A stretch of 64,000 nucleotides of DNA from Symbiodinium natans (taxonomy: Eukaryota > Sar > Dinophyceae > Suessiales > Symbiodiniaceae): positions 462,046-526,045 of the forward strand of contig CAJNDS010002148.1 of NCBI GenBank assembly GCA_905221605.1. The letters are read 5' to 3'. Of the stretch, positions 11,601 to 19,455 are shown piece by piece. Under the pieces are notes generated by a model. It was not told the DNA's origin, made no database searches, and saw nothing but the letters and a program-made list of their open reading frames with translations. The position numbers were made by a program, and so were the translations under genes. The number at the start of each line of letters is the position of its first letter. The stretch's first letter is position 1.

Positions 11601-12316
11601 TAGGGTTTAGGGTTTAGGGTTTAGGGTTTAGGGCCCTCAACCCCCCAAAACAAGAAGATCCGGGCCAAGGAATCCTCTGCAAACGATCGCCAACCTCGTG
11701 GATGACTTCTTCTCCTGGCTCGGGCCTGAGTTGCCCAAAAAATTCGGGTTTAGGGTTTAGAGTTTAGGTTTTAGGGTTTGCTGTAGGACGGTAGGGTTTA
11801 AGCTTTAGGCGTTTAGGCCGGAAAAATGTAATTTTAACCCTGAATCCCAAACAGAAGAAGGGTCTAGGGTAGGGTTTAGGGTTTAGGGTTTAGGGTTTAG
11901 GGTTTAGGGTTTAGGGTTTAGGGTTTAGGGTTTAGGGTTTAGGGTTTAGGGTTTAGGGTTTAGGGTTTAGGGGTTTCATGTTATGGGCCTTCGGGCTTAG
12001 GGTTCAGCGCCTTTAGACCCCTAAGCCCTCAACCCGGACATGGCTAGGTCCTCTAAGTCTCCAGGCTATGACCCTTCTTATGGGCCGGATGACGCCCTAC
12101 ACCCTGCACCCTACATCCTAAGCCCTACGCACTCTACTTAACGGCTTGGGCAGAGGGGAGGACTGCTTCGGTAAGGCCTAAACCCTAAACCCGAAACCCG
12201 AAACCCTAAACCCTAAACCCTAAACGGAGAGGTTCCGCGCCATTCCTTTGCTGGGTTGGCTCCTTGACACCTTGGGCGACGCCGTCGCCATGGCCGTGGG
12301 CTGCGCCACCGGGACG
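2682..12316 (+). CDS. Multi-exon host gene, TMEM43-like C-terminal membrane region (exons 2682-2717, 2867-2925, 3911-3993, 11670-11747, 12232-12316)
   Basis: Five GC-rich islands between telomere-like repeats read as one protein. Exon 2682-2717 is followed by GTAAGC and joins 2867-2925 in phase 0. The second ends at a GC donor and joins the AG acceptor before 3911 in phase 2, giving RGTSTWLMRALGVCLTVTG and a membrane segment. Exon 11670-11747 (IANLVDDFFSWLG) ends at GT and joins 12232 exactly in phase (FRAIPLLGWLLDTLGD, then a second hydrophobic stretch). The order of a charged helix, TW-LR-G, a membrane helix and an IPLLG motif resembles TMEM43/LUMA, an ER and inner nuclear membrane protein. 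The junction 3993 to 11670 is not resolved, because every canonical donor there gives the wrong phase, so a small exon may be missing. The start and the last exons are not placed. The family call is from motif pattern only. Confidence 0.5.
2926..3910 (+). other. Intron of the TMEM43-like gene, telomere-like repeats
   Basis: The intron starts GCTTTAGGG and ends CGGAG. It contains TTTAGGG/TTCAGGG blocks (2975-3030, 3345-3465), CCCTAAA blocks (3785-3900), a G tract near 3125-3139 and two ACATGCATG-rich patches near 3085-3110 and 3225-3245. One further open island near 3260-3340 lies between an acceptor-like and a donor-like site, but its phase does not fit the flanking exons. Confidence 0.45.
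3994..4339. repeat. Telomere-like blocks left of the LINE
   Basis: TTTAGGG units run from 3994 to about 4050, then 200 bases of unique DNA follow. CCCTAAA units run from about 4264 to 4345 and lead directly into the LINE target duplication. Confidence 0.8.
4340..4352 (+). repeat. Target-site duplication, left copy
   Basis: AAACCCTGGAAAG occurs here and again at 11159-11171, exactly outside the two ends of the retrotransposon. The first bases are the last telomere-like unit, so the element entered the edge of a CCCTAAA array. Confidence 0.75.
4388..6091 (+). CDS. LINE ORF1 (gag-like) protein
   Basis: This is a 567-residue frame, or 523 residues if translation starts at the ATG at 4520, where the composition becomes protein-like (MSKPTSAAQQAELARSTQAY). 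ORF1 proteins of LINEs bind the element RNA in a ribonucleoprotein. The N-terminal 130 residues are rich in Ala, Gln and charged residues. A helical middle follows, then a region with WDLRRAFMTAYGGGGG. The C-terminal part is basic, around KAKGSSKGWSIGKGK. No CCHC zinc knuckle is visible. The stop TGA at 6089-6091 lies in the same frame as ORF2, so this could be the N-terminal part of one polyprotein. The assignment rests on position before the reverse-transcriptase ORF, not on a recognised domain. Confidence 0.65.
   Translation: MECLWLRIFLLGSFRALFVVNAFQGRELHGQVTPPKSGLEPSAAMSKPTSAAQQAELARSTQAYTAQRQLATSEVFAAQQRLWMEERRKRGPPSTTISSLNTPAEDDEMQQDAEPSRQATPQPATSLFQPIPVEGQAAFSMTAAQAGVDINDHTAVRNYMSEKVTTRQQVLETIRNYHVGVIRPEVYHLISQVELVIAGLDDRLVKTQDNLNWMVSDNRAQQKREAGLMVVLTGFDPKMDPTQRLEHINWMMGQVEEIKQFLVQRMYNASDQVRLWFLQALQTDPSTPPAGEGKWSTVTTLQFKAWDLRRAFMTAYGGGGGTPLWGPQGPVKGFHIRCTPSSPQFQRKLELPVRAILFMLNKHAEMKSTPPSPMLILWRTLTLMHPDCGREFDERATAWARMIYFTQNGEFRGRLEITADLADIVKAKPPEDAEEATLWDFSWNSVAFGIQAELDKAEKAIMQEAQAKAKGSSKGWSIGKGKTHWSNCFIYSSEYNPFPIPMSLEVVESVSYSWDEYCDKTNTTDKKCGSYSTGTICGAPPTATPPAGEQTELSKAAPKGARESGRR
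6215..11155 (+). CDS. LINE ORF2: endonuclease - RNase H - reverse transcriptase
   Basis: This 1646-residue protein would nick the target and copy the element RNA. Residues 1-390 are unassigned and include an Arg-rich patch. The EEP (APE-like) endonuclease spans about 392-715, with LNVQ, DILFLTETHS, GDWNV and a terminal SDHFPLF. RNase H spans about 759-905 and keeps all catalytic acids: YTDGSGS, NNTGELTAW, CYDSKWM, WVKGHTG and EKADELA. Reverse transcriptase spans about 1110-1450: GKAPGPDNV, NYRPISLLN, YGFRRDKST, FLDWKMAFDKVDH, GIRQGCPLSPYLF and the catalytic YADD near 10273-10284. In I- and Tad-like LINEs RNase H follows the reverse transcriptase; here it precedes it. The frame is intact with all active-site residues, which suggests a young copy. 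The true N-terminus is uncertain because the frame continues upstream to ORF1. Confidence 0.93.
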   Translation: MPSRRSFFQAGLPDLKRPVANLGRAQTGGYTAQVACFARCRADIPQYIGWDRSPLRRRHFRRRKAKPPQKTQLGQSLTFLGIGILTCFYYTSPNRSSMLIIGMDALICTHCLATLLQAGLHIAAASAKRAGGGFQIWTTPPVDRNIGDSYRYLEIVQNSLNQLMHALNGNVVTICLESLIGHQHPEITAADLPETEADFLSHKLSLSRNFLLSCRVPPKPGVPLIHPIPVLPQLAPRPRLHRSGRRRVFRTSQGSKIFFSTHKTRIRNLHHTASKPTPPQRGLPGTTTVVNEECQPHDPPLHSLLGWGTQCRRLRRRLFRRWRGTVREGIPSVSLGNLPVKESQPLKAEARCRRTKNVARLFRQLVLKAENSCSRERKILKPQTTPPLGYGQVLRVVALNVQCMTELLKHQEVLNLRSELSLDILFLTETHSTSYYSFRSSSHLFIVNGTHKDKWSGVTAVIAPKLIPYVKNVTQHSSRILQVTIASCSGDIHFIGVYAPHDKSDITTKKEPFWSKLHDITSAIPLPEPYYIIGDWNVRLQGRSEEEKDILGPHIYGRGKQFANTRDNSNRTEYTAFLSSQAAVDALSYKQPNLLKQITYRDKQAPPRSWDQFISDELGWLQLWDKVQALPAQEDDLLAVVGTIRNYLGVDTLPFLGSYAPVVDPLRFQSLDRLVVARKWLPTVLQLRALHHKGFPSDHFPLFAKIRVKLGALPKPPPAKPRYAYKSDEYTAKTFNRAVRAHYGATTVLTTTQHGAPKLQVYTDGSGSRGKCSATTPAGWGYVVLQEQKVVHEASGPVCTNQNAAHYLGATVGSNNTGELTAWLEAALYLLGTPEYVPKAVEFCYDSKWMHSMVTGTARPKRHKALVYLSKRVHRLLSKRTIITWQWVKGHTGNQYNEKADELAETGKTTAQFQGGRSEAHTFLSPANLPHIEEALPPLEGTLDESNKQLVSALLQAEEITFQRQEFAPRANWMPPELATRLEQIKTRRRAHDYTAHQDYKKAKAEARKIKREWLRTQLYMDSQSGSTKLWQATRKLKTGFRARRTRLKQNGRPVPWSKTHHVFADHLSNKQWAPSTVTEEELQLLRESPPLHPPSSTPPSKFTLEELEDILFQLKKGKAPGPDNVRTELVMLLDHFGKLRLLQILNESFEQRSVPSSWKEAMIVSIYKGKGADSDPANYRPISLLNVFYKVYAALLQRRLARAHDHHLRTTQYGFRRDKSTRDPLFILRRAQDLAIKTGTSLQLLFLDWKMAFDKVDHTAMAIALERLGVHRHYVEVITDIYTDPTFTVKGMHGDTTTATPHTGIRQGCPLSPYLFIMVMTVLFHDIDSRLLRQGVPTNSWSIGKPVYDLEYADDTLLLAVTPPQLEELLRTVQVEASLYGMILNPEKTELLIRPESPATISFIDGTEVPSTPQTKYLGSQISWSSVANTAIQARKIKAKAAYMKLQPLWRSRVNDKIKLHIYHAVVVSTLTYGLDSLTLEMRHLKTIDAWYHQHLRRCIGIKASYYSHISNRTVWERAHKPVVPSQQLLSQQLQQLAKILSTPPTNPIHHVVFSPGIKDRVKFTKGIKRGHPQRYWLEVVEEAALTAFKDFLTVSSQVHRSDLLGLKQYLSKHPEYALHLAAAPTRQPNIFQKHGKSLGCAWQP
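11159..11171 (+). repeat. Target-site duplication, right copy
   Basis: This is an exact repeat of 4340-4352 (AAACCCTGGAAAG), directly after the A run at the 3' end of the LINE. Without the element, the site would read from the CCCTAAA array straight into GGGAGGGGGAGG. Confidence 0.75.
11172..11669. repeat. Telomere-like repeats right of the LINE
   Basis: TTTAGGG/TTCAGGG units lie at about 11270-11335 and 11440-11490, with a clean TTTAGGG run at 11575-11635. Unique DNA between them contains no frame that I can support. Confidence 0.7.
11748..12231 (+). other. Intron built largely of TTTAGGG repeats
   Basis: The intron starts GTTTAGGG at 11748 and ends GAGAG at 12231. Joining its borders keeps the TMEM43-like frame. 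It contains a run of about 14 TTTAGGG units (11870-11970) and CCCTAAA units at 12176-12225. Confidence 0.6.
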
Positions 12317-12438
12317 GCTTAGGGTTTGGGGGTTAGGGTTTAGGGTTTATAGGGTTTATAGGGTTTATAGGCTTCAGGGTCTCGAAACCCTAGGGGTTCA
12401 GGATTTCAGGGGTTTGGGGTTCGGGTTTAAGGTCTAGG
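12317..12438. repeat. Start of the next intron, TTTAGGG-like
   Basis: It begins GCTTAGGG, a GC donor-like start after the exon at 12316. Degenerate TTTAGGG and TTTATAGGG units continue to about 12440. Confidence 0.45.
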
Positions 12439-12640
12439 GTTGGGATGTTCTCCCTATGAAGGACTGCTGATTTATAGTACCCCTATTAGAATCCCTATTT
12501 GGGTGGTTGTCAAAATTATGATCCCTTTTGGGGTACCCTAAATATGAGGTGTCGTATTATAATCGGGATCCAAAAGGGACCAGAATTTTGACAACCACCC
12601 TTTTAAGGACTGTAGTATAGCGAGGGGGGAACATCCCAAC
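12439..12640. mobile_element. Nested foldback (MITE-like) element, family 1 copy a
   Basis: The outer arms GTTGGGATGTTC (12439-12450) and GAACATCCCAAC (12629-12640) are perfect inverted repeats. Inside lies a second foldback with 31-bp arms (12501-12531 and 12570-12600, two mismatches). The right outer arm, including TTAAGGACTGT and GGGGGGAACATCCCAA, is shared with the hairpin at 52537-52624, so this is a repeated family. Confidence 0.75.
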
Positions 12641-12769
12641 TTTGGGGGGTTCGAGTTTCGGGAAAGTTTGGGGGACAAAAAGCGCAGGCCTGCAGCACGC
12701 GTGGGGGATTAGGCTTGTCTTTCTAAGGAGGGCTCCTGGAAGGGATCCTGAAATCTTATTCCCCTATAT

Positions 12770-12847
12770 AGCCCCTCTATATACATATATATATATATAT
12801 ACATACATATATGTATGTATATATATATATATGTATGTATATGTTTG

Positions 12848-12928
<81 letters not shown>

Positions 12929-12935
12929 ACATACC
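12770..12935. repeat. TA / TATATG microsatellite
   Basis: Alternating TA is followed by about 18 units of GTATAT. The long open frames that appear here on both strands come from the repeat and are not genes. Confidence 0.95.
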
Positions 12936-13075
12936 TCATATAGTCCCGATATACCTAGCTAGCCCCTAAACAACCCCGAAAGAACCCCCGACGCCCCTTA
13001 AAAAGCGTCCCTCGTCTAGTCCCTTGAGAATGTTGGTGTCAGCTCAGACGGGAAGAGTGCTCGGGGCTGCCTCTT

Positions 13076-13145
13076 ACCCCTAAACCCTAAACCCTAAACC
13101 CTAAACCCTAAACCCTAAACCCTAAACCCTAAACCCTAACCCTAA
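13076..13145. repeat. CCCTAAA array
   Basis: About nine consecutive CCCTAAA units, slightly degenerate at the right end. The following 230 bases are unique and contain no assignable gene. Confidence 0.9.
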
Positions 13146-13377
13146 TCCCTAGGGTTACGCAAACCAACAAGTCCTCCTAGACCTTCCACAGAACCCAGAA
13201 GCTTTGTCGACAACTCCGAAGTTGGAGCCAATAAAGGCATTTGGCTTCAACACAAGGGTTTGTAATTATCTGGGCGCCACGGTCCTGCGAATTGTGGTGC
13301 TGAGGCTGATGTCTTGCTGTGGTGAAGCCCTAAACCCTAAACCCTAAACCCCCTGCCTTCCTCTCCGAACAAAAAGC

Positions 13378-13462
13378 CCAGAACCACCGCTGGCTAAGGC
13401 CATTTTTGGCGTTTCGGTGGGCATCGGCTTGCCATCTGCCTTGCTTGTGATGAGCCGCCTGG
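13378..13462 (+). other. Possible later exon with a membrane helix
   Basis: The frame from 13378 reads PEPPLAKAIFGVSVGIGLPS followed by ALLVMSRL, a hydrophobic helix. It ends before a GC donor-like GGCTTAGG. It would fit the last membrane segment of the TMEM43-like gene. The link to the exon ending at 12316 is not in phase without one more exon, so it stays tentative. Confidence 0.35.
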
Positions 13463-13928
13463 GCTTAGGGTTTCGGGTTCAGGGTTTAGGGCTTAGGGTT
13501 CAGGGATGAGTGCTCTGACCCTGCCCTTCACAAGCTTGAAGCCCCTAAGTCCTGAATCCTATAGACACGAAGCCCACAGCCCCTAGATCCCATAAAGCCC
13601 AACATCTTAACCCTGAGCCCTAAATCCTGAACACCTAAAGCTTACTATAGGGGTTGGAGTAAGAAGGTGTTCCCTTATGGTCCCTATATAGATATACTAT
13701 AACAAAACCCAAAAACCATATTCTAATCTTTCAGGCCCCTACATTATAGACATGGATCTGAAGCAAACAAACACCGCGAGCAGCGTCTGCTCTTAGGTGA
13801 GGAGGCGATTCTTTGTTGTGGGTTTAGTGTTTAGGGTTTAGGGTGCAGGGCTAGAAGGTGTTTTTGACAAACAAATAATTCTCTGTGAGTGTACATGCAG
13901 GGGTGTCCTTTCGGGGATAAGACGCCCG

Positions 13929-13964
<36 letters not shown>

Positions 13965-16267
13965 CCCCCCTAAAAGTCTCGAGAAGCCTAAGTTCCCCAA
14001 ACAGTCCCGCCCTAAGCTTCCTCGACACCCTAAACCCTGTAAACCCTAAACCCTAAACGCTACACCCTACACCCTGTAAACCCTTATCCCTAAACCTCAT
14101 GGGTTTCCCTATACTACCCCCTCTAAATTGCATTCCCCGCTTAAATGACCTTAATTCGGCTTAACGACCCCTAAATATGGGGGGGGGAACCTAGGAGGGT
14201 AGTATGGGTAGTTAGCCCTACATCCTCAACCCTAAACCCTAAACCCTAAACCCTAAGCCCTAAGCCCTAAACCCTAAACCCATGAAAAAAAAACAGAAGC
14301 TTCGTTGCTCGAAAGCTCTGCCCATCGAGGCCTCGCTTGGTGTGCAGTGCGCCCCATCTTGGGCCCCTTTCTGCAGTGTGTTTAGGGTTTAGGGTTTAGG
14401 GTTTAGGGTTAGGGTTCAGGGTTTAGGGTTTAGGGTTCAGGGTTCAGGGTTCAGGGTTCAGGGTTCAGGGTTCAGGGTTCAGGGTTTACGGTGTTGAGGG
14501 GTCTGGGTTTGAGGTTTAAGGGTGGCGGCCTCGCTGTTTCAGGTTTCCCTGATTCCTAAACCCTAAACCCTAAACCCTAAGCCCTAAGCCCGAACCCCTA
14601 AACCCTAAACCCTATACCCTAAACGCTAAACCCCAAACCCCAAACCCCAAACCCTAAACCCTAAACCCTAAGCATAAACCCACACCTTGGGGTACAGGGG
14701 GTTTGGGTTCCGGGCGTCAGGGCTTGAACTTGGGACTTCAGGGCCTTCGCTCTCTGAGGGCTTTACGGGCGTTTTGGGCTTAGGGTTTCAGGTTTTGGGT
14801 TAGGGTTGAGGGTTGAGGCTTGAGGGTTGAGGGTTGTGGGTTGAGGGTTGAGGGTTTAGGGTTTAGGGTTTAGGGTTTAGGAATGCAGGGCTTCGGGGCG
14901 TTTTTTGGGCTTTTGGGTTTCAGGGCTCTGGTGCCAAACCCCACCTATGGTTTGGGGCTTTGGTGCCCCTAAACCCTAAACCCTAAACCCTAAACCCTAA
15001 GCCCTAAGCCCTAAACCCTACACCCTTTTTTGTTTGGGCTCCGGGTGTACTATGTGAGTTCCGTGCACTTTAAGGGTTTGGAACCTGGAGCCCTAAACCC
15101 TAAACCCTAAACCCTAAAGACCAGGATTCAGATCAACACCACCACCCCCCCCCCCCCCCCCCCCCCCCCACCCCCCAAGCATTCGCTAGGTCCCTAGGTG
15201 TGCCGGAATCACGTCAAGGCGTGCTGATTCATGTGTGGGGTTTAGGGTTAAACCCTAGGCCCTAAACCCTACACCCGACACCCTAAACCCTAAACCCTAC
15301 TTTAACGAAGTTCCACCTCACAGGAACTCCCCTCCCCAGACCTCCCGTGGGACTCATGGCAGAGTCTTGGCAACTGACAGAACGCTGACCCCTCATCCCT
15401 ACTGTTTAGGGGGTCCTAAATCCTGAACCCTACACCCGACACCCTACACCCCAAACCCTAAACCCACCTAAACCCTATTGCTAGAGTGCCGTGCGCTGAG
15501 GTGTGCCCATGCTCCTGGGCTGTGTTGTGGCTATCTGCCTCTCCCTCAAGCGGCCTGGTCCGAAAGTGTGTCGAATTTAGTGTTCGTTAAGGGTTGTGGG
15601 GCGGTCCTTCGGCCATAAGCAGCCTAATTTCTGATAGGTGGCACGGTGGCCCCTAAACCAAAAACCCTAAACCCCCTTGCAACTTGCCACAGCTTACCTG
15701 CCACTCCGGACAGCCCAAGGTAGCTAAACCCTAAACCCTCAACAGGCTTTGGGGCTCTCAAGGTATATTCCAAGCCAGGGTTGAATGACTGTCGGGTTTC
15801 TTTGGTGCTGGCTAGGTGGCCTCCATTGCCTGGGGACTGGGTAGGGAGCCTTTAACCTTTTTTGGTTATACAAAATCTTACTATATATAAAAGGTTAACC
15901 TATTTGAGGCTAGGGTTTCAGCCGCTAAGATCGTCCGTAAAGCTCAAAGGTTATTTTTGTTTGCGACTTGAAATTTGGCAGCTCAGGCTTAGGGAGTTTG
16001 AGTTAGAGTTTTCAGACCCTAAACCCTAATCCCACAACAAAAACGGAAAAAAAATGACCCTCACAAAATCAAAAGGCTGCCCTAAACCCTAAACCCCTGA
16101 ATAACCCTAAACCCTGAATCCCCAAATCCCGAAACCCTGAACCCTAAACCCCAAACCTCCAAACCCCTAAACCCCAAAACCCTGTACCCAAACCCAAAGC
16201 CCCGAAGCCCTAAACCCTAGACCCTAAACCCTAAACCCTAAACCCCAAACCCCAAACCCCAAAACCC
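13463..16267. repeat. Mixed telomere-like repeats and spacers
   Basis: TTTAGGG/TTCAGGG blocks lie at about 13465-13505, 14380-14490, 14800-14880 and 15237-15250. CCCTAAA blocks lie at about 14225-14282, 14555-14670, 14965-15025, 15090-15118 and 16075-16260. There are C tracts near 13929-13966 and 15143-15170. No gene is supported. A small inverted repeat (TAACCTTTT...AAAAGGTTA) lies near 15853-15898. Confidence 0.7.
14107..14208. mobile_element. Foldback element (MITE-like), single copy seen
   Basis: CCCTATACTACCC at the left end is the near-perfect inverse of GGGTAGTATGGG at the right end. The unit is about 100 bp with AT-richer DNA between the arms and lies between two CCCTAAA-like blocks. 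Confidence 0.45.
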
Positions 16268-16518
16268 TGTACTGAGTTAGGACCCCCTTCGCCCAGTTTG
16301 GGTGTATGATACCACCCACCCACCACCCCACCACCCAAATGCCTGAAGACCACCCCAAGACCACCACCAACCCACCACCAACCCACCACCCTAGGCATCC
16401 CAAGGTCCCACCACCTACCACCACCCACCACACCAACTACCCGAAACCCCCCTAACCTCAATCCCCAACACCAACCACCGGACCCAACCCTAAGTGGGCA
16501 AGGGGATTCTTATTCAGT
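16268..16518 (-). mobile_element. G/T-rich element with terminal inverted repeats, left copy
   Basis: This 251-bp C/A-rich stretch (G/T-rich on the other strand) is the inverted relative of 46963-47220. Its ends, GACCCCCTTCGCCCAGTT and, at the other end, GGGCAAGGGGATTCTTATTC, are inverted relatives of each other. Inside are degenerate CCACCA repeats. No coding capacity is credible. Confidence 0.7.
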
Positions 16519-16845
16519 CCCGCAACTTCATACTTGCGGCCTTGGGGGAGTGGCAATCCTGGATGTAGCTTCCTGCGAATGGACGCTTTCCTCGGCCACA
16601 ACCCCGATGTCTTCGTGCCCGACCAGACGAGGACTGACTTGTGGGAGTGAAGACAAACTGCCATTGCAAGTATCTGCGGCGATTCAAATCAATGGCCAGG
16701 AGAGTTAATTTGCAGCGGCCGTGTGTAGATGTTCAAGTTTGCAAATCCACTGTAGCGACCGCAATTGTCGCCTGACCCGCAGCTCGTCCAGGCTCAGCAG
16801 TAGCAGGTTTGATTTGCTGGCCTGTGCAAAGAGATAACAGGCGAC
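16519..16845. other. Unique upstream region of the membrane-protein gene
   Basis: This is non-repetitive DNA of mixed composition directly before the ATG at 16846. I see no TATA box and no copy of the dinoflagellate spliced-leader sequence. Confidence 0.4.
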
Positions 16846-18213
16846 ATGGCCGGACACGGTTGTCGCGCCGCAACATGTGCGTGCTTGCTCTTCAGTTGGA
16901 ATCTAGTCATGATATTGATTCCTGTTCCCGTCCTCCTTGATTCCATTAGCACTGGCCACACCTGGGATCCCAGAGTTTTGCACAACATGTCTGAGGCGCC
17001 ACTTGATTGCACACGCATACTGCTCACCGACATTGTGCCCAATGCATCCATAGCTGGTGAATGCCAGCAATGGTGTCATGAGAGCATAGGTCCCAGGAGT
17101 CATATTGAATATTTTCTGGTGGCCCCTTTCATTGGGTGGACTTTGGCCACCACTCGTGGGGCCGAGACATTCACCATCTTCATGTGCTGGAAAGTGGAGA
17201 CGGCTTCGTTTGGGCTTTGGTTTTGGCCTTCTGCTGGGTGCGCTTACATGGCTGCGTTCGTTTATGGCTCTGCGAGTTTCATGTTGCTCGTCTACTCCTG
17301 GAAGGACACCCCCAAAGAGCTTTGCAGCCTTGGTCCAAAGCAGGACGGCCTCCAGCAGAACGGGCCCTTCGCCACAGGGCGCTGCAAGGCACCTCTCTGC
17401 TGCATCTCAGTCAGCTCGGACCGCGAAGCCTCCGAATGGGACCTGTGCTTCTCAGCGGTCCTCCTGTCCTTGGAGCCAACCCTGGATGCGCTGTCCATCA
17501 TTACCTTCCTGAGATGCGGACAGATCTTCTATGCGGCACTAGCAATGTTGGGCGTGACGCTGGCAAGTGCTGAAAGGCTTGACCTTCTCCAGACCACTGG
17601 TGCTAAAGTCATGGCTCAGAGCCTTGCCCAAGGCTTTGCAACGCGCGGTTTGCATGACCACAAAGCATCAGAGTTGTTTGAGAGCGTTGTAGTTACCGTG
17701 ATACAGTGCAATGCGCTGCTCCGGGCAGATCCCTTAGAATCAGCGCCGAGCTTTGTAATCAACCTTTTGGCAGGTGTCAGCATTAGCTTGTTCATTACTA
17801 TGCCGGAACAAAGCAGATCGTGGATATTGACCACTTACGAGGAAGCTCCCTTGTTTCAGGACTTCTACGCATTGGAGAGGACGAAGGCCAAGATGAACAT
17901 AGTGCCAAGATATGTGTGCTCGTTGATGTGTGTAATTGCTGCAGCATTTTGGATTCTGGCATCACCCGGCGCATGGTTGGCGTTGCTCACACAAGAGCAT
18001 GAGTGGACAAAGCCCTCTGGGGCATTGCTCGCCAGCTGCTGGTCCCTTGTGCTGTTCAAGATGGCTGTCGTCCTTACAACAGGACTTTGGTGCATTGTGA
18101 TGTGTGTGGGGGGTTTGGTTATGCAGATCTGTGACTGCCTCAGCGTTTGCTGGCCCTCCGCGTATGCTCCTCTTCCGCCACGAGAAGCGCACTTGGCTGT
18201 ACACAATCCATGA
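16846..18213 (+). CDS. Intronless multi-pass membrane protein of unknown function
   Basis: This 455-residue frame has no internal stop. Hydrophobic segments lie near residues 10-32, 88-106, 120-150, 198-245 (two helices), 305-325, 362-388 and 400-435, so about eight passes are likely. The N-terminal stretch (CACLLFSWNLVMILIPVPVL) may act as a signal anchor. Cysteines cluster near residues 170-190 (CKAPLCCISV) and near the C-terminus (CDCLSVCW). I do not recognise a family. Its GC-rich codon use is like the host islands and unlike the AT-rich viral block next to it. Lack of introns in a region where other genes are split could mean a retrocopy. It lies between the left G/T-rich element and the viral integrase. 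Confidence 0.6.
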   Translation: MAGHGCRAATCACLLFSWNLVMILIPVPVLLDSISTGHTWDPRVLHNMSEAPLDCTRILLTDIVPNASIAGECQQWCHESIGPRSHIEYFLVAPFIGWTLATTRGAETFTIFMCWKVETASFGLWFWPSAGCAYMAAFVYGSASFMLLVYSWKDTPKELCSLGPKQDGLQQNGPFATGRCKAPLCCISVSSDREASEWDLCFSAVLLSLEPTLDALSIITFLRCGQIFYAALAMLGVTLASAERLDLLQTTGAKVMAQSLAQGFATRGLHDHKASELFESVVVTVIQCNALLRADPLESAPSFVINLLAGVSISLFITMPEQSRSWILTTYEEAPLFQDFYALERTKAKMNIVPRYVCSLMCVIAAAFWILASPGAWLALLTQEHEWTKPSGALLASCWSLVLFKMAVVLTTGLWCIVMCVGGLVMQICDCLSVCWPSAYAPLPPREAHLAVHNP

Positions 18214-19207
18214 CTGCCTGTCTCGGCTTCGAGAGTGATGTTGAGCGTGCAGACTGCCTTCATTGGTGGGGTTGCCTATGTTGTCTCCAGCGTGATCGTG
18301 AATCATGCAGACTGGCGCTTGGGGCTTCCAGTCATTCCTAAGGGCCTGATGGTTTCACCAGTTGTTCGGCCAAAGCAGCCTGCTTCGCACCGGCACTGCC
18401 CCAGAGTCTCCGTTTCCCAAGGATTCGGGAGGGGGGACGTGAAACTGCATGATGATAATTTGTGAGCTTTTTGCCCACAGAATTTGGGCTGTGACCACGA
18501 GGTATTTCCTAGCTACCCCAAGGCTTTTCAGAGCTACCCCTCGTTACTGCAAAGCTATCCTAAGTCATGTGGCACAGCTCAATACGTGAAACTACTTGCT
18601 AAAGGCTACGTACCCTGAATACAGCTCCCAGAATGGGCCACAAACATCCAGGCCGAGAATGCTCAGTGAAATCATTCTGCAATTCAACCCTAGCCCGACA
18701 CCCTGACCCTAAACCCTATGTTAACCCTAAGCCCGAAACTCTAAACTCTCAACCCTAAACTCTAAAGCCTTAATCCTAAACCCAGACCCTTACCCCAAAC
18801 CCTAACCCTAAGCCCTAACCCTGAACCCTAAACCCTAAGCCCTAAACCCTAACCTGAAACGAACCCCGCCACTCTCGCCCCCTGAAGGAGATCGCCACAG
18901 ACTGTGACTACTCGCCCCTTTGTGGGAGGGGGTGGGTTTTGGAAGGGTTGTTAAGGGAGGGCTGACTTAAGGAGGGCTTTGATTTCAGGGAGGGTCGGTT
19001 CTTTGGACGGTAGGTGGGTGGGCGTGCCTCCTTCAGGGTCTTTCTGTTTTTTGTTCTTCAGGGTTGTTGAGTTTCCTTCTTCTGCTTCTTCTTCCTGTGG
19101 TTGTGTTACTTGTGTGTGCCTCTATATGTTTGTGGCTGGTGTTTACCCAAGCCTTCTGTTCTGGGTTGGGTTCGTATTTCTCTCAAGGGTTTAAATAGCT
19201 ACTAACA
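18214..19207. other. Region between the membrane gene and the viral block
   Basis: Unique DNA continues to about 18680 and may be 3' UTR. Degenerate CCCTAAA-like units follow at 18685-18865, and then T/G-rich DNA to 19200. The open frames here are short and not credible. Confidence 0.5.
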
Positions 19208-19268
19208 GCAATTTTACGGCAAATGGATCGGGGTTTCTGGATTTCAGAATTCGTTTGCCGTAAAATGC
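19208..19268. other. Hairpin at the left edge of the viral DNA
   Basis: ATTTTACGGCAAA (left arm, ending 19223) and TTTGCCGTAAAAT (19254-19266) form a stem around a 30-base loop. Everything to the right is AT-rich viral-type sequence, so the hairpin marks the junction or lies close to it. It is downstream of the integrase stop and could also act in 3'-end formation. Confidence 0.5.
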
Positions 19269-19455
19269 TTAAAATACATTTTCAAGAAACAGTCTTGAGA
19301 CAAATATGTTTGGTTTTATTGCTTTCTTTTTTTCCTGAAAAAATACACCAGATACTGTATGGAAACACCAACAAAAACAATTTAAAGCAATAAAAACACA
19401 AAAACACAATCCAATGCAAAATAATCAGCATGATTACGGATTTTTGGATCAACCC

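Noticed and set aside
12642-12962. Open frames over the TATATG repeat
   Set aside because: They are low-complexity products of the microsatellite on both strands.
18979-19194. 71-residue frame with a hydrophobic end
   Set aside because: It lies in T/G-rich DNA at the virus edge, with no motif and no supporting context.
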